From Megasphaera elsdenii (lineage in GTDB: Bacteria; Bacillota; Negativicutes; Veillonellales; Megasphaeraceae): DNA of 55,227 nt. The stretch lies in contig NZ_JAJBQV010000015.1 of assembly GCF_020539865.1 (NCBI RefSeq), positions 1 through 55,227 on the forward strand. The letters are read 5' to 3'. Position numbers and translations under genes: made by a program. Positions 1 to 8,415 of the stretch are shown here, piece by piece (the first letter of the stretch is position 1; every line of letters starts with the position of its first letter). Below the pieces are notes generated by a model. That model made no database searches, was not told the DNA's origin, and saw only the letters and a program-made list of their open reading frames with translations.

Positions 1-121
1 ATTGTTTTAGTTAGGTTAGACACGATTTCTCACCTGCCTTTCTAAATATATATTATTTCATTAAAATTATTATAGCACTATTTTGCTGAAAATATATTGT
101 TTTTTATTGAAAGGAGGGGAG

Positions 122-165
122 GTGCGGCGGAGACTCATGACTAAAGTCACGAGTCTCCGCCGCAC
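122..165. terminator. 20-bp stem hairpin, probable terminator of the Sel1-repeat gene
   Basis: The arms at 122-141 and 146-165 are complementary apart from one position, with a TAAA loop. The hairpin lies about 40 bases past the stop codon of the minus-strand Sel1 gene. On the minus strand it is followed by a C/T-rich stretch and then an A run, not by a classical U tract, so intrinsic termination is likely but not textbook. The long, G+C-rich, nearly perfect stem could also be a dispersed repeat. Confidence 0.55.
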
Positions 166-202
166 CATGAAGATGAATTTCGTCAAAACTGCGTAAAAAA
201 TG

Positions 203-1012
203 TCACTCCAGTTCCTGTCCCTTCTGCCGCCAATATGCCGCTTCGACCGTGTCCCGTTCCACACCTTCGCCCTTTTCCAGGGCCAGGGCATAATTCTTCA
301 TGCCCTCTTTGTAGCCAGAAGCCGCCGACTGGGCGAACCAATAGACGGCCTGGCAAAGGTCGTGACGGACGCCATGCCCTTCTCGATAGAGGACACCTAA
401 GTTGTTCTGAGCCGGCCCGTCGCCAGCCATGGCCGCTTCATAGTACCAATGGGCTGCTAATTCCCAGTCCTGCGGGACGCCGCGCCCCGTTTCATAGAGG
501 TATCCCAGGTTGTTCTGAGCAATGGCATTGCCCTTTTCAGCCGCTTGAGCATACCAATAGGCCGCCTTGTCATAATCCCGCTTCCCGGCATAGCCGAACT
601 GATACATAATGGCCGTATTACATTGGCCATCGGCATCATCATGGCGGGCAGCCCGGCCGTACCAGTGCAACGCCTGGCCATAATCCTGAGGCAGGCCGTT
701 CCCCGTTTCATAAAGATGGCCTAGATTGTTTTCGGCTGCGCCGTAGCCTTGATGGGCCGACCGGCGGTACCAGTAAACGGCCTGTTCCATATCGGTTTCC
801 GTTCCCAGTCCGTATTCATACTGATAAGCCAGATTGTACTGACTGGCAGCATGGCCCCGCTGGGCAGCCCGGCTATACCAATAGATGGCCTTCTTATACA
901 AAACATCTTTACAATCTATATCGGCATCAAAGGCTTCAAAGAAATAATCATCGCCCATGGCACATTGGGCAAAGGCGTCGCCTTCAAAGGCTTTTTGTTC
1001 TTTTTCATCCAT
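203..1012 (-). CDS. Sel1-like repeat (SLR) protein
   Basis: The 269-residue protein is built almost entirely of Sel1-type helical repeats of about 36 residues. Each carries the signature A..WY..AA..G...AQ.NLG.LYE.G.GV..D (for example AIYWYSRAAQRGHAASQYNL). At least six repeats run from about residue 40 to the end. There is no signal peptide or membrane segment, so a cytoplasmic scaffold is expected; SLR proteins mediate protein-protein contacts. The start ATG has an AAAGGAGA Shine-Dalgarno 8 bases upstream. The gene is divergent from clpB and ends at a strong hairpin. The specific partner cannot be deduced. Confidence 0.85.
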   Translation of the reverse strand: MDEKEQKAFEGDAFAQCAMGDDYFFEAFDADIDCKDVLYKKAIYWYSRAAQRGHAASQYNLAYQYEYGLGTETDMEQAVYWYRRSAHQGYGAAENNLGHLYETGNGLPQDYGQALHWYGRAARHDDADGQCNTAIMYQFGYAGKRDYDKAAYWYAQAAEKGNAIAQNNLGYLYETGRGVPQDWELAAHWYYEAAMAGDGPAQNNLGVLYREGHGVRHDLCQAVYWFAQSAASGYKEGMKNYALALEKGEGVERDTVEAAYWRQKGQELE

Positions 1013-1097
1013 ACATGCGTCTCCTTTCTGACAGCCTAAGTGTAGCGAAAGGGCCCTTCCTTTGTCAAATATTTTTTGATTTTTTCCTTTTGTCCTA

Positions 1098-1149
1098 TTG
1101 ACTTTTTGACTTTTGACGATATAATACTACTAGAGCTTGAGGAAAGCTC
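1098..1149 (+). promoter_or_regulatory. clpB promoter with three TTGAC repeats and a small leader stem-loop
   Basis: TTGACT (1098-1103) and TATAAT (1120-1125) are separated by 16 bases and form a strong sigma-A-type promoter ahead of clpB. TTGAC occurs three times (1098, 1106, 1113), which on the other strand reads GTCAAA-type half sites. These recall CtsR boxes, but the 7-8 base spacing differs from the canonical 10. Just downstream, GAGCTT (1133-1138) and AAGCTC (1144-1149) can form a small hairpin in the transcript. No CIRCE element is visible. Confidence 0.6.
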
Positions 1150-1191
1150 CTAAGAATGATTACTTCCACCATAAGTAAGGAGGTCTTAATT

Positions 1192-3780
1192 ATGGGAAAC
1201 GAAAAATATACGCAAAAGGTCATCGAAGCCTTCCAGTCTGCCCAGCAGATTGCAGCGCTCCACTATAACCAGGAACTCTCATCGGTCCATATGCTCATGG
1301 GCTTGACGAAAGAACCGGAAGGCCTGCTCACTACGATTTTCTCGGAATGCCATACGGACGTCCCGATGCTCCAGGCCCGCTTGGAACAGTTATTGAAGAA
1401 AATCCCTTCCGTCAAAGGATCCAGCCAGTTGTCCATGTCGACGGAAATGGTCCGTGTCATCGGCAAGGCGCAACAGTTGGCCGACTCTATGCACGATGAA
1501 TATATCAGTACCGAACACATCCTCATGGGCATCGTCACGGAAAGTGACGACGAAGTCCAGCAGTTATGTCGTGAATTCGGATTGACGCAGGACAAGATCA
1601 TGAGTACCATCAAGGCTAACCGTAAGGCTAACGTCAACAGTGATAACCCGGAAGAAAACTACAAGGCCTTAGAAAAATACGGCCGCGACTTGACTGCCGC
1701 TGCCCGCCAGAACAAACTGGATCCGGTCATCGGCCGTGACGATGAAATCCGCCGGACCATCGAAATCCTGTCCCGCCGTCGTAAGAACAACCCGGTCCTC
1801 ATCGGTGAACCTGGTGTCGGCAAGACGGCTATCGTCGAAGGGTTGGCCCGCCGTATCGTCAGCGGTGACGTTCCGGAATCGCTGAAGAACAAGACCCTCT
1901 ACTCCCTCGACATGGGTTCCCTCATTGCCGGTGCGAAATACCGTGGCGAATTTGAAGAACGACTCAAATCGGTCCTCAATGAAATCGCAAAATCGGACGG
2001 CCAGATTCTTCTCTTCATCGATGAAATCCACACCGTCGTCGGCGCTGGCGCTTCGGAAGGCTCCATGGATGCCGGCAACATCCTGAAACCGATGCTGGCC
2101 CGTGGTGACCTGCGCTGCATCGGCGCTACGACCCTCAATGAATACCAGAAATACATCGAAAAAGATGCCGCTTTGGAACGTCGTTTCCAGCCGGTCATGG
2201 TTGACCAGCCGTCGGTTGAAGACACAATCACCATTCTCCGTGGCCTGAAAGAACGTTACGAAGTCCATCATGGCGTCCGCATCCGTGATAAAGCCTTGGT
2301 CGCTGCTGCTGTCTTGTCGGACCGCTACATTTCCGACCGCTTCCTGCCGGATAAGGCCATCGACCTCGTCGACGAAGCCGCCGCTAAACTGCGTACGGAA
2401 ATCGAATCCATGCCGACGCCGATTGACGAACTGCGCCATAAGATCATGCAGCTGGAAATCGAAGAACAGTCCTTGAACAAAGAAACGGACGACGCTTCTA
2501 AAGAACGTCTGGCTAAGATCACAGAAACGAAGAATGAATTGAAAGAAAAGGAAAGCAAGCTCAAAGCCCAGTGGGATAAAGAAAAACAGTCCATCCTGCG
2601 CACGCAGGGCTTGAAGAAAGAAATCGACGCCGTCAAAGGGGAAATGTCCAAAGCCGAACGCAACTACGATCTGGCCAAAGCTTCGGAACTGAAGTACGGC
2701 AAACTGCCGGAACTGCAGAAACAGTTGAAGGAACAAGAAGCTTATTTGGCAGAACATCAAGATTCGCAGCTCCTCAAAGAAGAAGTCGGCGAAGAAGATA
2801 TCGCCCAGGTCGTCAGCCGCTGGACCGGCATCCCGGTCACCAAGATGATGACCGGCGAACGGGAAAAACTCCTGCACCTCGACGAAACGCTACATAAACG
2901 GGTCGTCGGCCAGGACGATGCCGTCCGCGTCGTCAGCGATGCCATTATCCGTGCCCGTGCCGGTATCAAAGACCCGAACCGTCCGATTGGTTCCTTCATC
3001 TTCCTCGGCCCGACCGGTGTCGGCAAGACCGAACTGGCCAAGACCTTGGCAGAAGCCCTCTTCGATGATGAACGTAACATCATCCGCATCGATATGTCGG
3101 AATACATGGAAAAACATACCGTATCCCGCCTGATTGGGGCTCCTCCGGGATACGTCGGCTATGATGAAGGGGGCCAGCTCACGGAAGCCGTCCGCCGTCG
3201 TCCGTACAGCGTCATCCTCCTCGACGAAATCGAAAAAGCCCATCCGGATATCTTCAACGTCCTGTTGCAGATTCTCGATGATGGCCGCCTGACCGATGGC
3301 AAAGGCCGTGTCGTCAACTTCAAGAACACCATCATCATCATGACCAGTAACCTCGGTTCTCACGAAATCCTCGAATCGAAAGACTATGACGAAGCCAACA
3401 AGAAAGTCCGCGAACTGCTCAAACAGTACTTCCGTCCGGAATTCCTCAACCGTGTCGATGACATCGTCGTCTTCAAAGCTCTCCAGAAAGACCAGGTACG
3501 CAATATTGCCGCTATCCTCTTGGAACGCTTGGGCAAACGGCTGGAAAAACAGGTCAAGATTCACCTTACCTGGACCGACGAAGCCCTGCAGGAATTGGCC
3601 GACAAAGGCTTCGACCCGCAGTTCGGTGCCCGTCCGCTGCGCCGCCTGATCACGCATACCGTTGAAACGGCCTTGAGCCGCGACATCATCGCCGGTACCA
3701 TCCGTGAAGGCGATACCGTCACCATCGGCTACGATGGCAACAACTTCACCTTTACGCCCATGAGCGTCCATGCCGCATGA
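1192..3780 (+). CDS. clpB: ATP-dependent disaggregase ClpB (Hsp100)
   Basis: The 862-residue product is an Hsp100 chaperone that extracts polypeptides from aggregates together with DnaK. Visible in order are the N-terminal Clp repeat domain (about 1-145), a first AAA+ module with Walker A GEPGVGKT near residue 205 and Walker B LFIDEIHT, a long coiled-coil middle domain rich in K/E (about 405-525) that is diagnostic of ClpB, and a second AAA+ module with GPTGVGKT near 605 and [10 protein letters not shown] chose ATG 1192, not the upstream ATG 1156, because AAGGAGG sits just before it. The gene is monocistronic: own promoter upstream and a strong terminator after the stop. It is expected to be heat-inducible. 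Confidence 0.97.
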   Translation: MGNEKYTQKVIEAFQSAQQIAALHYNQELSSVHMLMGLTKEPEGLLTTIFSECHTDVPMLQARLEQLLKKIPSVKGSSQLSMSTEMVRVIGKAQQLADSMHDEYISTEHILMGIVTESDDEVQQLCREFGLTQDKIMSTIKANRKANVNSDNPEENYKALEKYGRDLTAAARQNKLDPVIGRDDEIRRTIEILSRRRKNNPVLIGEPGVGKTAIVEGLARRIVSGDVPESLKNKTLYSLDMGSLIAGAKYRGEFEERLKSVLNEIAKSDGQILLFIDEIHTVVGAGASEGSMDAGNILKPMLARGDLRCIGATTLNEYQKYIEKDAALERRFQPVMVDQPSVEDTITILRGLKERYEVHHGVRIRDKALVAAAVLSDRYISDRFLPDKAIDLVDEAAAKLRTEIESMPTPIDELRHKIMQLEIEEQSLNKETDDASKERLAKITETKNELKEKESKLKAQWDKEKQSILRTQGLKKEIDAVKGEMSKAERNYDLAKASELKYGKLPELQKQLKEQEAYLAEHQDSQLLKEEVGEEDIAQVVSRWTGIPVTKMMTGEREKLLHLDETLHKRVVGQDDAVRVVSDAIIRARAGIKDPNRPIGSFIFLGPTGVGKTELAKTLAEALFDDERNIIRIDMSEYMEKHTVSRLIGAPPGYVGYDEGGQLTEAVRRRPYSVILLDEIEKAHPDIFNVLLQILDDGRLTDGKGRVVNFKNTIIIMTSNLGSHEILESKDYDEANKKVRELLKQYFRPEFLNRVDDIVVFKALQKDQVRNIAAILLERLGKRLEKQVKIHLTWTDEALQELADKGFDPQFGARPLRRLITHTVETALSRDIIAGTIREGDTVTIGYDGNNFTFTPMSVHAA

Positions 3781-3820
3781 GTGCGGGGAGCCGTTAGCAT
3801 GTAGAGAACCTTGTCAGACA

Positions 3821-3853
3821 CTAACCCCTAGCTGCTAGCCCCTAACCCCTACC
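3821..3853. repeat. Degenerate CTAACC/CTAGCC repeat tract
   Basis: Between clpB and its terminator lies a run of related hexamers (CTAACC, CTAGCT, CTAGCC, CTAACC, CTACC). A very similar tract, in the opposite orientation, sits at 35484-35511, again next to a terminator-like hairpin. Nothing in it looks coding. It is probably one copy of a small dispersed intergenic repeat. Confidence 0.5.
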
Positions 3854-3858
3854 ACAAG

Positions 3859-3902
3859 GACCCGTTCCTGATGCAGAAAAACATCAGGAACGGGTCTTTT
3901 TT
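3859..3902 (+). terminator. Intrinsic terminator of clpB
   Basis: A perfect 15-bp stem (3859-3873 with 3882-3896), an 8-base loop and a following T run make a textbook rho-independent terminator on the plus strand. Confidence 0.92.
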
Positions 3903-3905
3903 CTG

Positions 3906-3934
3906 TTTACATTGGCCCGAAAACAGTATATAAT
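3906..3934 (+). promoter_or_regulatory. Promoter of the speD-like gene
   Basis: TTTACA (3906-3911) and TATAAT (3929-3934) are spaced by 17 bases, immediately after the clpB terminator and about 30 bases before the speD-like start codon. Confidence 0.75.
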
Positions 3935-3964
3935 AAGCTGTAACTAAGTAACGGGTGGAGATTT

Positions 3965-4468
3965 ATGAACAACACATTAGGAAAACATGTACTCATCGAT
4001 TTTTATAACTGCAAAGCCGCCTTTACGGAAGCCGAAGATTTGCAGCCCTTGGTAGAGCGTGCTTTCGACCTCGTCGACGCGCCTGTCGAAGGGATTACCT
4101 TCTTCCATATCGACGACGAATTGACATGCATTGCCGTTTCCGGCAACGCCCATATTTGTATTCACACTTATCCGACCTTGTCCTACGTGGCCGTGGACAT
4201 CTACAGTTTTAATATCGATCTCAAGACGAGCCAGATCATGAGCGCTCTGAAGGTGAACCTCCGCTCAGACCGCATTAAAGCGACGAGTATCCGCCGCGGC
4301 GATTTTGGCTCTATCCGCGACATGCGCCCGAAACGCAAGTCCAAGATCACCACAGCACGGCGCATGAAAAATACTGGCGCCCGCATCAAGAAGACAAGTG
4401 TGAAGATGTTCAACATCCTCCGCCATCCTCAGAAGGTACGCCGGTCGCATCGGACGACGAACAAGTAA
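3965..4468 (+). CDS. SpeD (AdoMet decarboxylase) family protein lacking the pyruvoyl serine
   Basis: The first ~110 of 167 residues match the class 1B bacterial S-adenosylmethionine decarboxylase fold: start LGKHVLIDFYNC, then HICIHTYP and YVAVDIY. Active family members contain I-S-E-S-H-L-T-I-H, where the second Ser cleaves the chain and becomes the pyruvoyl cofactor. Here the segment reads S-G-N-A-H (59-63), so Ser is replaced by Ala62 and the preceding Glu by Asn. The usual T-C-G motif is S-F-N (81-83), so the catalytic Cys is also gone; His67 remains. The last ~50 residues form an Arg/Lys-rich tail not typical of SpeD. From this I infer a non-decarboxylating paralogue, possibly binding nucleic acid or a regulator. 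It precedes an HD-type gene by 30 bases, probably co-transcribed. Confidence 0.8.
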   Translation: MNNTLGKHVLIDFYNCKAAFTEAEDLQPLVERAFDLVDAPVEGITFFHIDDELTCIAVSGNAHICIHTYPTLSYVAVDIYSFNIDLKTSQIMSALKVNLRSDRIKATSIRRGDFGSIRDMRPKRKSKITTARRMKNTGARIKKTSVKMFNILRHPQKVRRSHRTTNK

Positions 4469-4498
4469 TGCGTTTGTAGACGAAAGGGTTTGTTGGTC

Positions 4499-5101
4499 AT
4501 GTATATGGTATCCTTGAAACAGGCTGCGGGCATTGCCCGGGAAGAAATGACGTCCCTCGACGCCATTACAGCCGAATTGCTCAATTTCATACAGTTGAAG
4601 AGCCAGCGCTTGTATATGCATTCTCTGCAGGTCGCCAACTACAGCGTCAGCGTCGCTGCCAAATTGACGCTGTCCAAGAGTGAAATCGAACAGGTCAAAT
4701 ATGCAGCCCTCCTGCATGACGTCGGCCTGCTTTTCGTGTCCAATACCCTGCTGGCCAAGATGCCCTACCTCAACCGCTCGGAAAAGGCCCAGTACAAGCG
4801 TCACGCCGCAGCTGGCGGCAATATGCTGGAAAATATCCCCTGCTGCCAGGACATCGTGCCTTACATCCGCTATCACCACGAACACTGGGACGGATCGGGC
4901 TTCCCGAAACATCTACGCGGTGCCAATATCCCTTTGGGTGCGCGCATCATTGCCGTTGCCGATTATTACGACATGATCATCAATCCGTCGGCTGAATTCT
5001 GGGCGAAGACTAAAAAACAGGCCGTCCGCGAACTCTTCAGCGCGTCGGGCCTGCTCTTTGATCCGGAAGTCGTCAAGGCTTTTATTGAAACATTAGGTTA
5101 A
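4499..5101 (+). CDS. HD-GYP-like metal-dependent phosphohydrolase
   Basis: The protein has about 200 residues. It shows the HD phosphohydrolase metal site: HSLQVANYS (first His), LLHDVG (HD pair), KRHAAAGG, and the HHEHWDGSGFP segment that corresponds to the HHExxDGxGYP signature of HD-GYP domains (GYP is GFP here). IIAVADYYD follows. HD-GYP proteins generally hydrolyse c-di-GMP or related nucleotides, but no sensory or receiver domain is present, so the substrate is unproven. ATG 4499 is preferred over TTG 4490 because the AAAGGG site lies 10 bases before it. It follows the SpeD-like gene closely, suggesting an operon. Confidence 0.8.
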   Translation: MYMVSLKQAAGIAREEMTSLDAITAELLNFIQLKSQRLYMHSLQVANYSVSVAAKLTLSKSEIEQVKYAALLHDVGLLFVSNTLLAKMPYLNRSEKAQYKRHAAAGGNMLENIPCCQDIVPYIRYHHEHWDGSGFPKHLRGANIPLGARIIAVADYYDMIINPSAEFWAKTKKQAVRELFSASGLLFDPEVVKAFIETLG

Positions 5102-5114
5102 TAACAAACTGTAA

Positions 5115-5762
5115 TCACATAGCGCCGCTGGCGATGACAAGACCTGTCACGCTGGCGGCGCCTTTTTGTGTCAGCGCCTGCGCACAGGCCTCTAAAGTCG
5201 CGCCCGTCGTGAAAATATCGTCGACGACGAGGATGTGTTTTCCTTGGACATGGATAGTTTCTTTGACGGCAAAGGCGTCATGGACATTTTTCGTCCGCTC
5301 GTTCCGGCAGAGCTGCCATTGAACTTTCGTCGGCCGCAGGCGCTGCAAAGCATCACACCAGGGCCAGTGTTCCCCAGCCCAATCCCGGAAGAGGGATTCA
5401 GCCTGGTTGAAGCCGCGGCGCTGTAATTTTTCCGGTGCCAGCGGGACCGGTACGACCAGGTCGATGTGGCCGAACCGTTCCGGCCAGGGAAAGCGGTCCA
5501 GCAACACCCGACAGGCCCGGCATTTTCCTTCTTTGCCGTTATATTTGATGTCGTGCAGGATATGGCGCATGGCGCCGCGGTAATCGGCCAGGCAGTAACA
5601 GGCGCTGAGATACTTTACAGCCGGCGGCTTGTTGATGCGCCGGGGATGCCAAACAGCTGCCAGGCAGTCCGGGCACCAGTTGCCATCATGGGCCACCATA
5701 GCTCCGCAAGCCGGGCAGCGCGGCGGATATAAGAGATTGAAAAGGTGTGTGATCAGGGACAT
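5115..5762 (-). CDS. comFC: ComF family protein (phosphoribosyltransferase fold)
   Basis: The 215-residue protein has an N-terminal zinc ribbon (CPACG...CPDC, residues 15-35), an added CRAC motif near residue 82, and a C-terminal phosphoribosyltransferase-like domain. The PRPP-loop signature ILVVDDIFTTGAT lies near residue 180. ComFC homologues take part in natural transformation and DNA handling. The start codon follows a GGGAGGG ribosome site. The gene lies 12 bases downstream of recD2 on the same strand, so the two likely share a transcript. Confidence 0.9.
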   Translation of the reverse strand: MSLITHLFNLLYPPRCPACGAMVAHDGNWCPDCLAAVWHPRRINKPPAVKYLSACYCLADYRGAMRHILHDIKYNGKEGKCRACRVLLDRFPWPERFGHIDLVVPVPLAPEKLQRRGFNQAESLFRDWAGEHWPWCDALQRLRPTKVQWQLCRNERTKNVHDAFAVKETIHVQGKHILVVDDIFTTGATLEACAQALTQKGAASVTGLVIASGAM

Positions 5763-5774
5763 AGCCTTCCCTCC

Positions 5775-7940
5775 CTAGACGATGAGTTCTCCTTGCAGGC
5801 GTGGAATGAGCAGGGTGAAACGGCGGCTCGTGCGCTGGTTCTGGACGGCGGTCTGGACGGCCCGCTTGGTCCCGACGAGGATGACTTTCCGCTTGGCCCG
5901 GGTGACAGCCGTATAGAAGAGATTGCGCTGGAGCATGATGGCGTGGCTGTTGACCAGGACCATGATGACCGTGTGGTATTCGCTGCCCTGGCTCTTGTGA
6001 ACAGTAATGGCATAGGCCAAGGTGATTTCATCGACTTCCTGCCCTTCGTACTTGACGTCCTGTTCGGGATAGCGGACATAGACCATATCCTTCTGGATAG
6101 CAAAGATTTCCCCCATATCGCCGTTGAAGACGCCTTTTTCATAGTTATTGTGCTTCTGCATGACCTTATCGCCGACGCGGAAAATTACGTTTCTCCCTTT
6201 CAGCTCGCCCTTCCCTTCAGCCGGCGGATTGAATCGGCTTTGGATGAGCTCATTGAGGTTGTCCACGCCGCAAGGGTTCTTGTACATCGGCGACAAGACC
6301 TGGACGGCGAACTTATCCCCCGTTTCCAGGAGCTCGCTGTTATAGAGAGCACTTATCTTTTCGGCCTCTTGGGTTTCGTCTTCGATTTCGACGAAGCGGA
6401 ATTCCTGGTCTTCATTGACCACAGGCAGTCGGCCACTGTTGATGAGATGGGCATTCGTGACGATACGGCCCCCTTCTTGCTGCCGAAAAATTGTATCCAG
6501 GCGGATAACCGGGACCTGACCCGATTCGATGATGTCATGCAGGACCGCGCCGGCCCCGACGGACGGCAGCTGGTCTGCGTCGCCGACGAGGATGCAGCGG
6601 CACTGCGGTTTCAAGGCGCTGAGGAGATGATACATCATTTCCATGTCGAGCATGGATACTTCATCGACGATGACCAGATCGGCCGGCAACAGCTTGGTCT
6701 CGTTGTATTCAAAGACCTGGACCCGGCCCTGCCGGCCATCGGGGATGAGCAGGCGGTGGATAGTCTTAGCCTTGCGCTGTGTCGTTTCAGCCAGGCGTTT
6801 GGCAGCCCGCCCAGTCGGCGCACAGAGGAGGATGCGCAGCCCTTCCTGTTCAGCCAGGCGGATGATGGTCTGGACGACAGTCGTCTTGCCCGTCCCAGGG
6901 CCGCCGGTGATGACTGTCATGCCCGATCCCAGCGATTTTTCTACGGCTTCACGCTGCTTGTCCGCCAGTTCAAAGTGACATGAATCCTGCCAGCGGTCGA
7001 GGAAGAGCTGGACATGGGTCTTCATGGGCAAGGGCTTCATGGCGGCCATTTCCTGGATGCGTTGGGCTATATAATTTTCTTCTTCATAAGCTTCCGGCGT
7101 ATAGACATAGACGGTCCCCTGAAAATCGGCCGTACAGAGCTGGCCCACTTCGATAGCTTCCTTCAGGATGTCGTGCAAGCCCAAGGCGTCGGCTTGGAGG
7201 ATGAACGCCGCCCGGCGGACGAGTTCTGTATCGGGGATACAGACGTGGCCATTCTGAGTCATGGTCTGCAAGACATAAGTCAGGCCGGCGCTAAGGCGCT
7301 GCGGATCCTGCCGGTCCATGCCGTAGGCCAAGGCCATCTGGTCCGCCGTCTTGAAGCCGATGCCGTCGATTTCGGCAATCATGCGGTACGGTTCTTCCGT
7401 CAGGACATAGTGGACGTCATCGCCGTATTTCTGCAAGAGCCTTCCGGCATAGCGTCCGGCGACGCCGTGCTGTTCCAAGTCATAGGCGATGTCGTTGACC
7501 TGTTTCTCTTCATAAAAGGACTCCGTAATGACGGCCAATTTCTTCGAGCCAATGCCTTCGACTTCCAAGAGCCGCTGTGGGTCCCTTTCCAATATCTTCA
7601 TCGTGTCCTTACCAAAGGCCGTGACGACACGGTGAGCCAGGGCCGGCCCCAAGCCCTTGACGGCGCCGCTTCCTAAAAAGCGTTCGATGCCCTCTACCGA
7701 TTCGGGAATGATGCGGCTCCAGCCGTCGGCGGCGAACTGGCGGCCATAGCGCTTATGCTGGACCCAGTGGCCCTTCACTTCCAGGCGGTCGCCGACGAGG
7801 GGTTTCGTCCCATGGCCGGTGACGGTATACGTCGCGTCATCGTCTTCATCGTGCAGGCGGAAGACGCGATAATCCGAATCGGGCACTTCAAATAAGAGGC
7901 GTTCCGCAATGCCTCGCACTACAATCTGTTCCATCTTCAC
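5775..7940 (-). CDS. recD2: RecD2-type ATP-dependent 5'-3' DNA helicase
   Basis: The 721-residue superfamily 1B helicase belongs to the RecD2/TraA-like group found in bacteria without RecBC. An N-terminal OB-like region is followed by helix-hairpin-helix motifs (GLGPALAHRVV, EGIGSKKLAV, DGIGFKTAD; about residues 95-210). Helicase motifs follow: Walker A GGPGTGKTT near 347, DEVSML near 426, GDADQLPSVGAG, and the C-terminal YAITVHKSQGSE and FYTAVTRAK. It acts in DNA repair and replication-fork processing. The track start is a GTG whose last bases overlap the TGA of the upstream chorismate mutase (GTGA), implying translational coupling; ATG 7934 is an alternative start. Confidence 0.95.
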   Translation of the reverse strand: MKMEQIVVRGIAERLLFEVPDSDYRVFRLHDEDDDATYTVTGHGTKPLVGDRLEVKGHWVQHKRYGRQFAADGWSRIIPESVEGIERFLGSGAVKGLGPALAHRVVTAFGKDTMKILERDPQRLLEVEGIGSKKLAVITESFYEEKQVNDIAYDLEQHGVAGRYAGRLLQKYGDDVHYVLTEEPYRMIAEIDGIGFKTADQMALAYGMDRQDPQRLSAGLTYVLQTMTQNGHVCIPDTELVRRAAFILQADALGLHDILKEAIEVGQLCTADFQGTVYVYTPEAYEEENYIAQRIQEMAAMKPLPMKTHVQLFLDRWQDSCHFELADKQREAVEKSLGSGMTVITGGPGTGKTTVVQTIIRLAEQEGLRILLCAPTGRAAKRLAETTQRKAKTIHRLLIPDGRQGRVQVFEYNETKLLPADLVIVDEVSMLDMEMMYHLLSALKPQCRCILVGDADQLPSVGAGAVLHDIIESGQVPVIRLDTIFRQQEGGRIVTNAHLINSGRLPVVNEDQEFRFVEIEDETQEAEKISALYNSELLETGDKFAVQVLSPMYKNPCGVDNLNELIQSRFNPPAEGKGELKGRNVIFRVGDKVMQKHNNYEKGVFNGDMGEIFAIQKDMVYVRYPEQDVKYEGQEVDEITLAYAITVHKSQGSEYHTVIMVLVNSHAIMLQRNLFYTAVTRAKRKVILVGTKRAVQTAVQNQRTSRRFTLLIPRLQGELIV

Positions 7941-8206
7941 AGTCCCATATGCTCCCGTTCGTATTTCTTGCTTTCATCCATGATGCACTGATAAATGCGC
8001 CGCAAATACGGCGACAATTCTTTCTGGACGGTCAGATTAGCAATCTTATCCAGGACCTGCCGTTCCCGGCGGGGATCGTAGATTTCCATATGATGTGCTT
8101 TCTTATAGGCAGCAACTTCGGCGACGACTTGCATACGCCGTTCCAATATTTTCGTCAAGTCCCGGTCCAATACGTCGATTTCCCGGCGACATTCTTCTAA
8201 TTCCAT
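7937..8206 (-). CDS. Chorismate mutase, AroQ type
   Basis: This short all-helical protein of 89 residues matches stand-alone AroQ chorismate mutases, which convert chorismate to prephenate in Phe/Tyr synthesis. Visible signatures are the N-terminal EECRREIDVLDRDL helix, LLERR-like ILERRMQVVAEVAAYK (catalytic Arg and Lys) and DPRRERQVLDKI. I used the ATG at 8206, preceded by a GAAGGGA site, because residues upstream do not resemble the family. It overlaps the recD2 start by 3-4 bases. Co-transcription with a helicase is unusual, and no other aromatic gene is near. Confidence 0.88.
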   Translation of the reverse strand: MELEECRREIDVLDRDLTKILERRMQVVAEVAAYKKAHHMEIYDPRRERQVLDKIANLTVQKELSPYLRRIYQCIMDESKKYEREHMGL

Positions 8207-8323
8207 ACACGGCCCTTCCCTTCTGCAGTTAATATCCTTATTATAGCATAGTAAAAAAACTGGGGCCAATCCCTATACATTCATGAATCACATAAACGAT
8301 TTACGTCCATGCAGAATCTCCAT

Positions 8324-8352
8324 TTGTCAGAGCCCGATTCTTCCTTTATAAT
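8324..8352 (+). promoter_or_regulatory. Promoter of lysP
   Basis: TTGTCA (8324-8329) and TATAAT (8347-8352) have an ideal 17-base spacer, about 65 bases before the lysP start. The leader is too short to hold a lysine riboswitch, and none is visible. Confidence 0.8.
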
Positions 8353-8415
8353 GTAAAGGTATGAGTTTTTTTAGATTTTATTTATCAATTTAATTCAAAA
8401 AGGTTGTGATTTTGC

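Noticed and set aside
1080..1150. CIRCE element at clpB
   Set aside because: No 9-base inverted repeat with a 9-base spacer; only a short 6-bp stem is present.
1669..2877. 402-codon minus-strand frame within clpB
   Set aside because: Antisense shadow of a codon-biased, G+C-rich gene; Phe/Asp-rich composition and no start signal.
5745..6983. 412-codon plus-strand frame
   Set aside because: It lies antisense to recD2 and comFC, whose motifs are unambiguous.
8353..8415. Lysine riboswitch ahead of lysP
   Set aside because: Only about 60 A+T-rich bases lie between promoter and gene.
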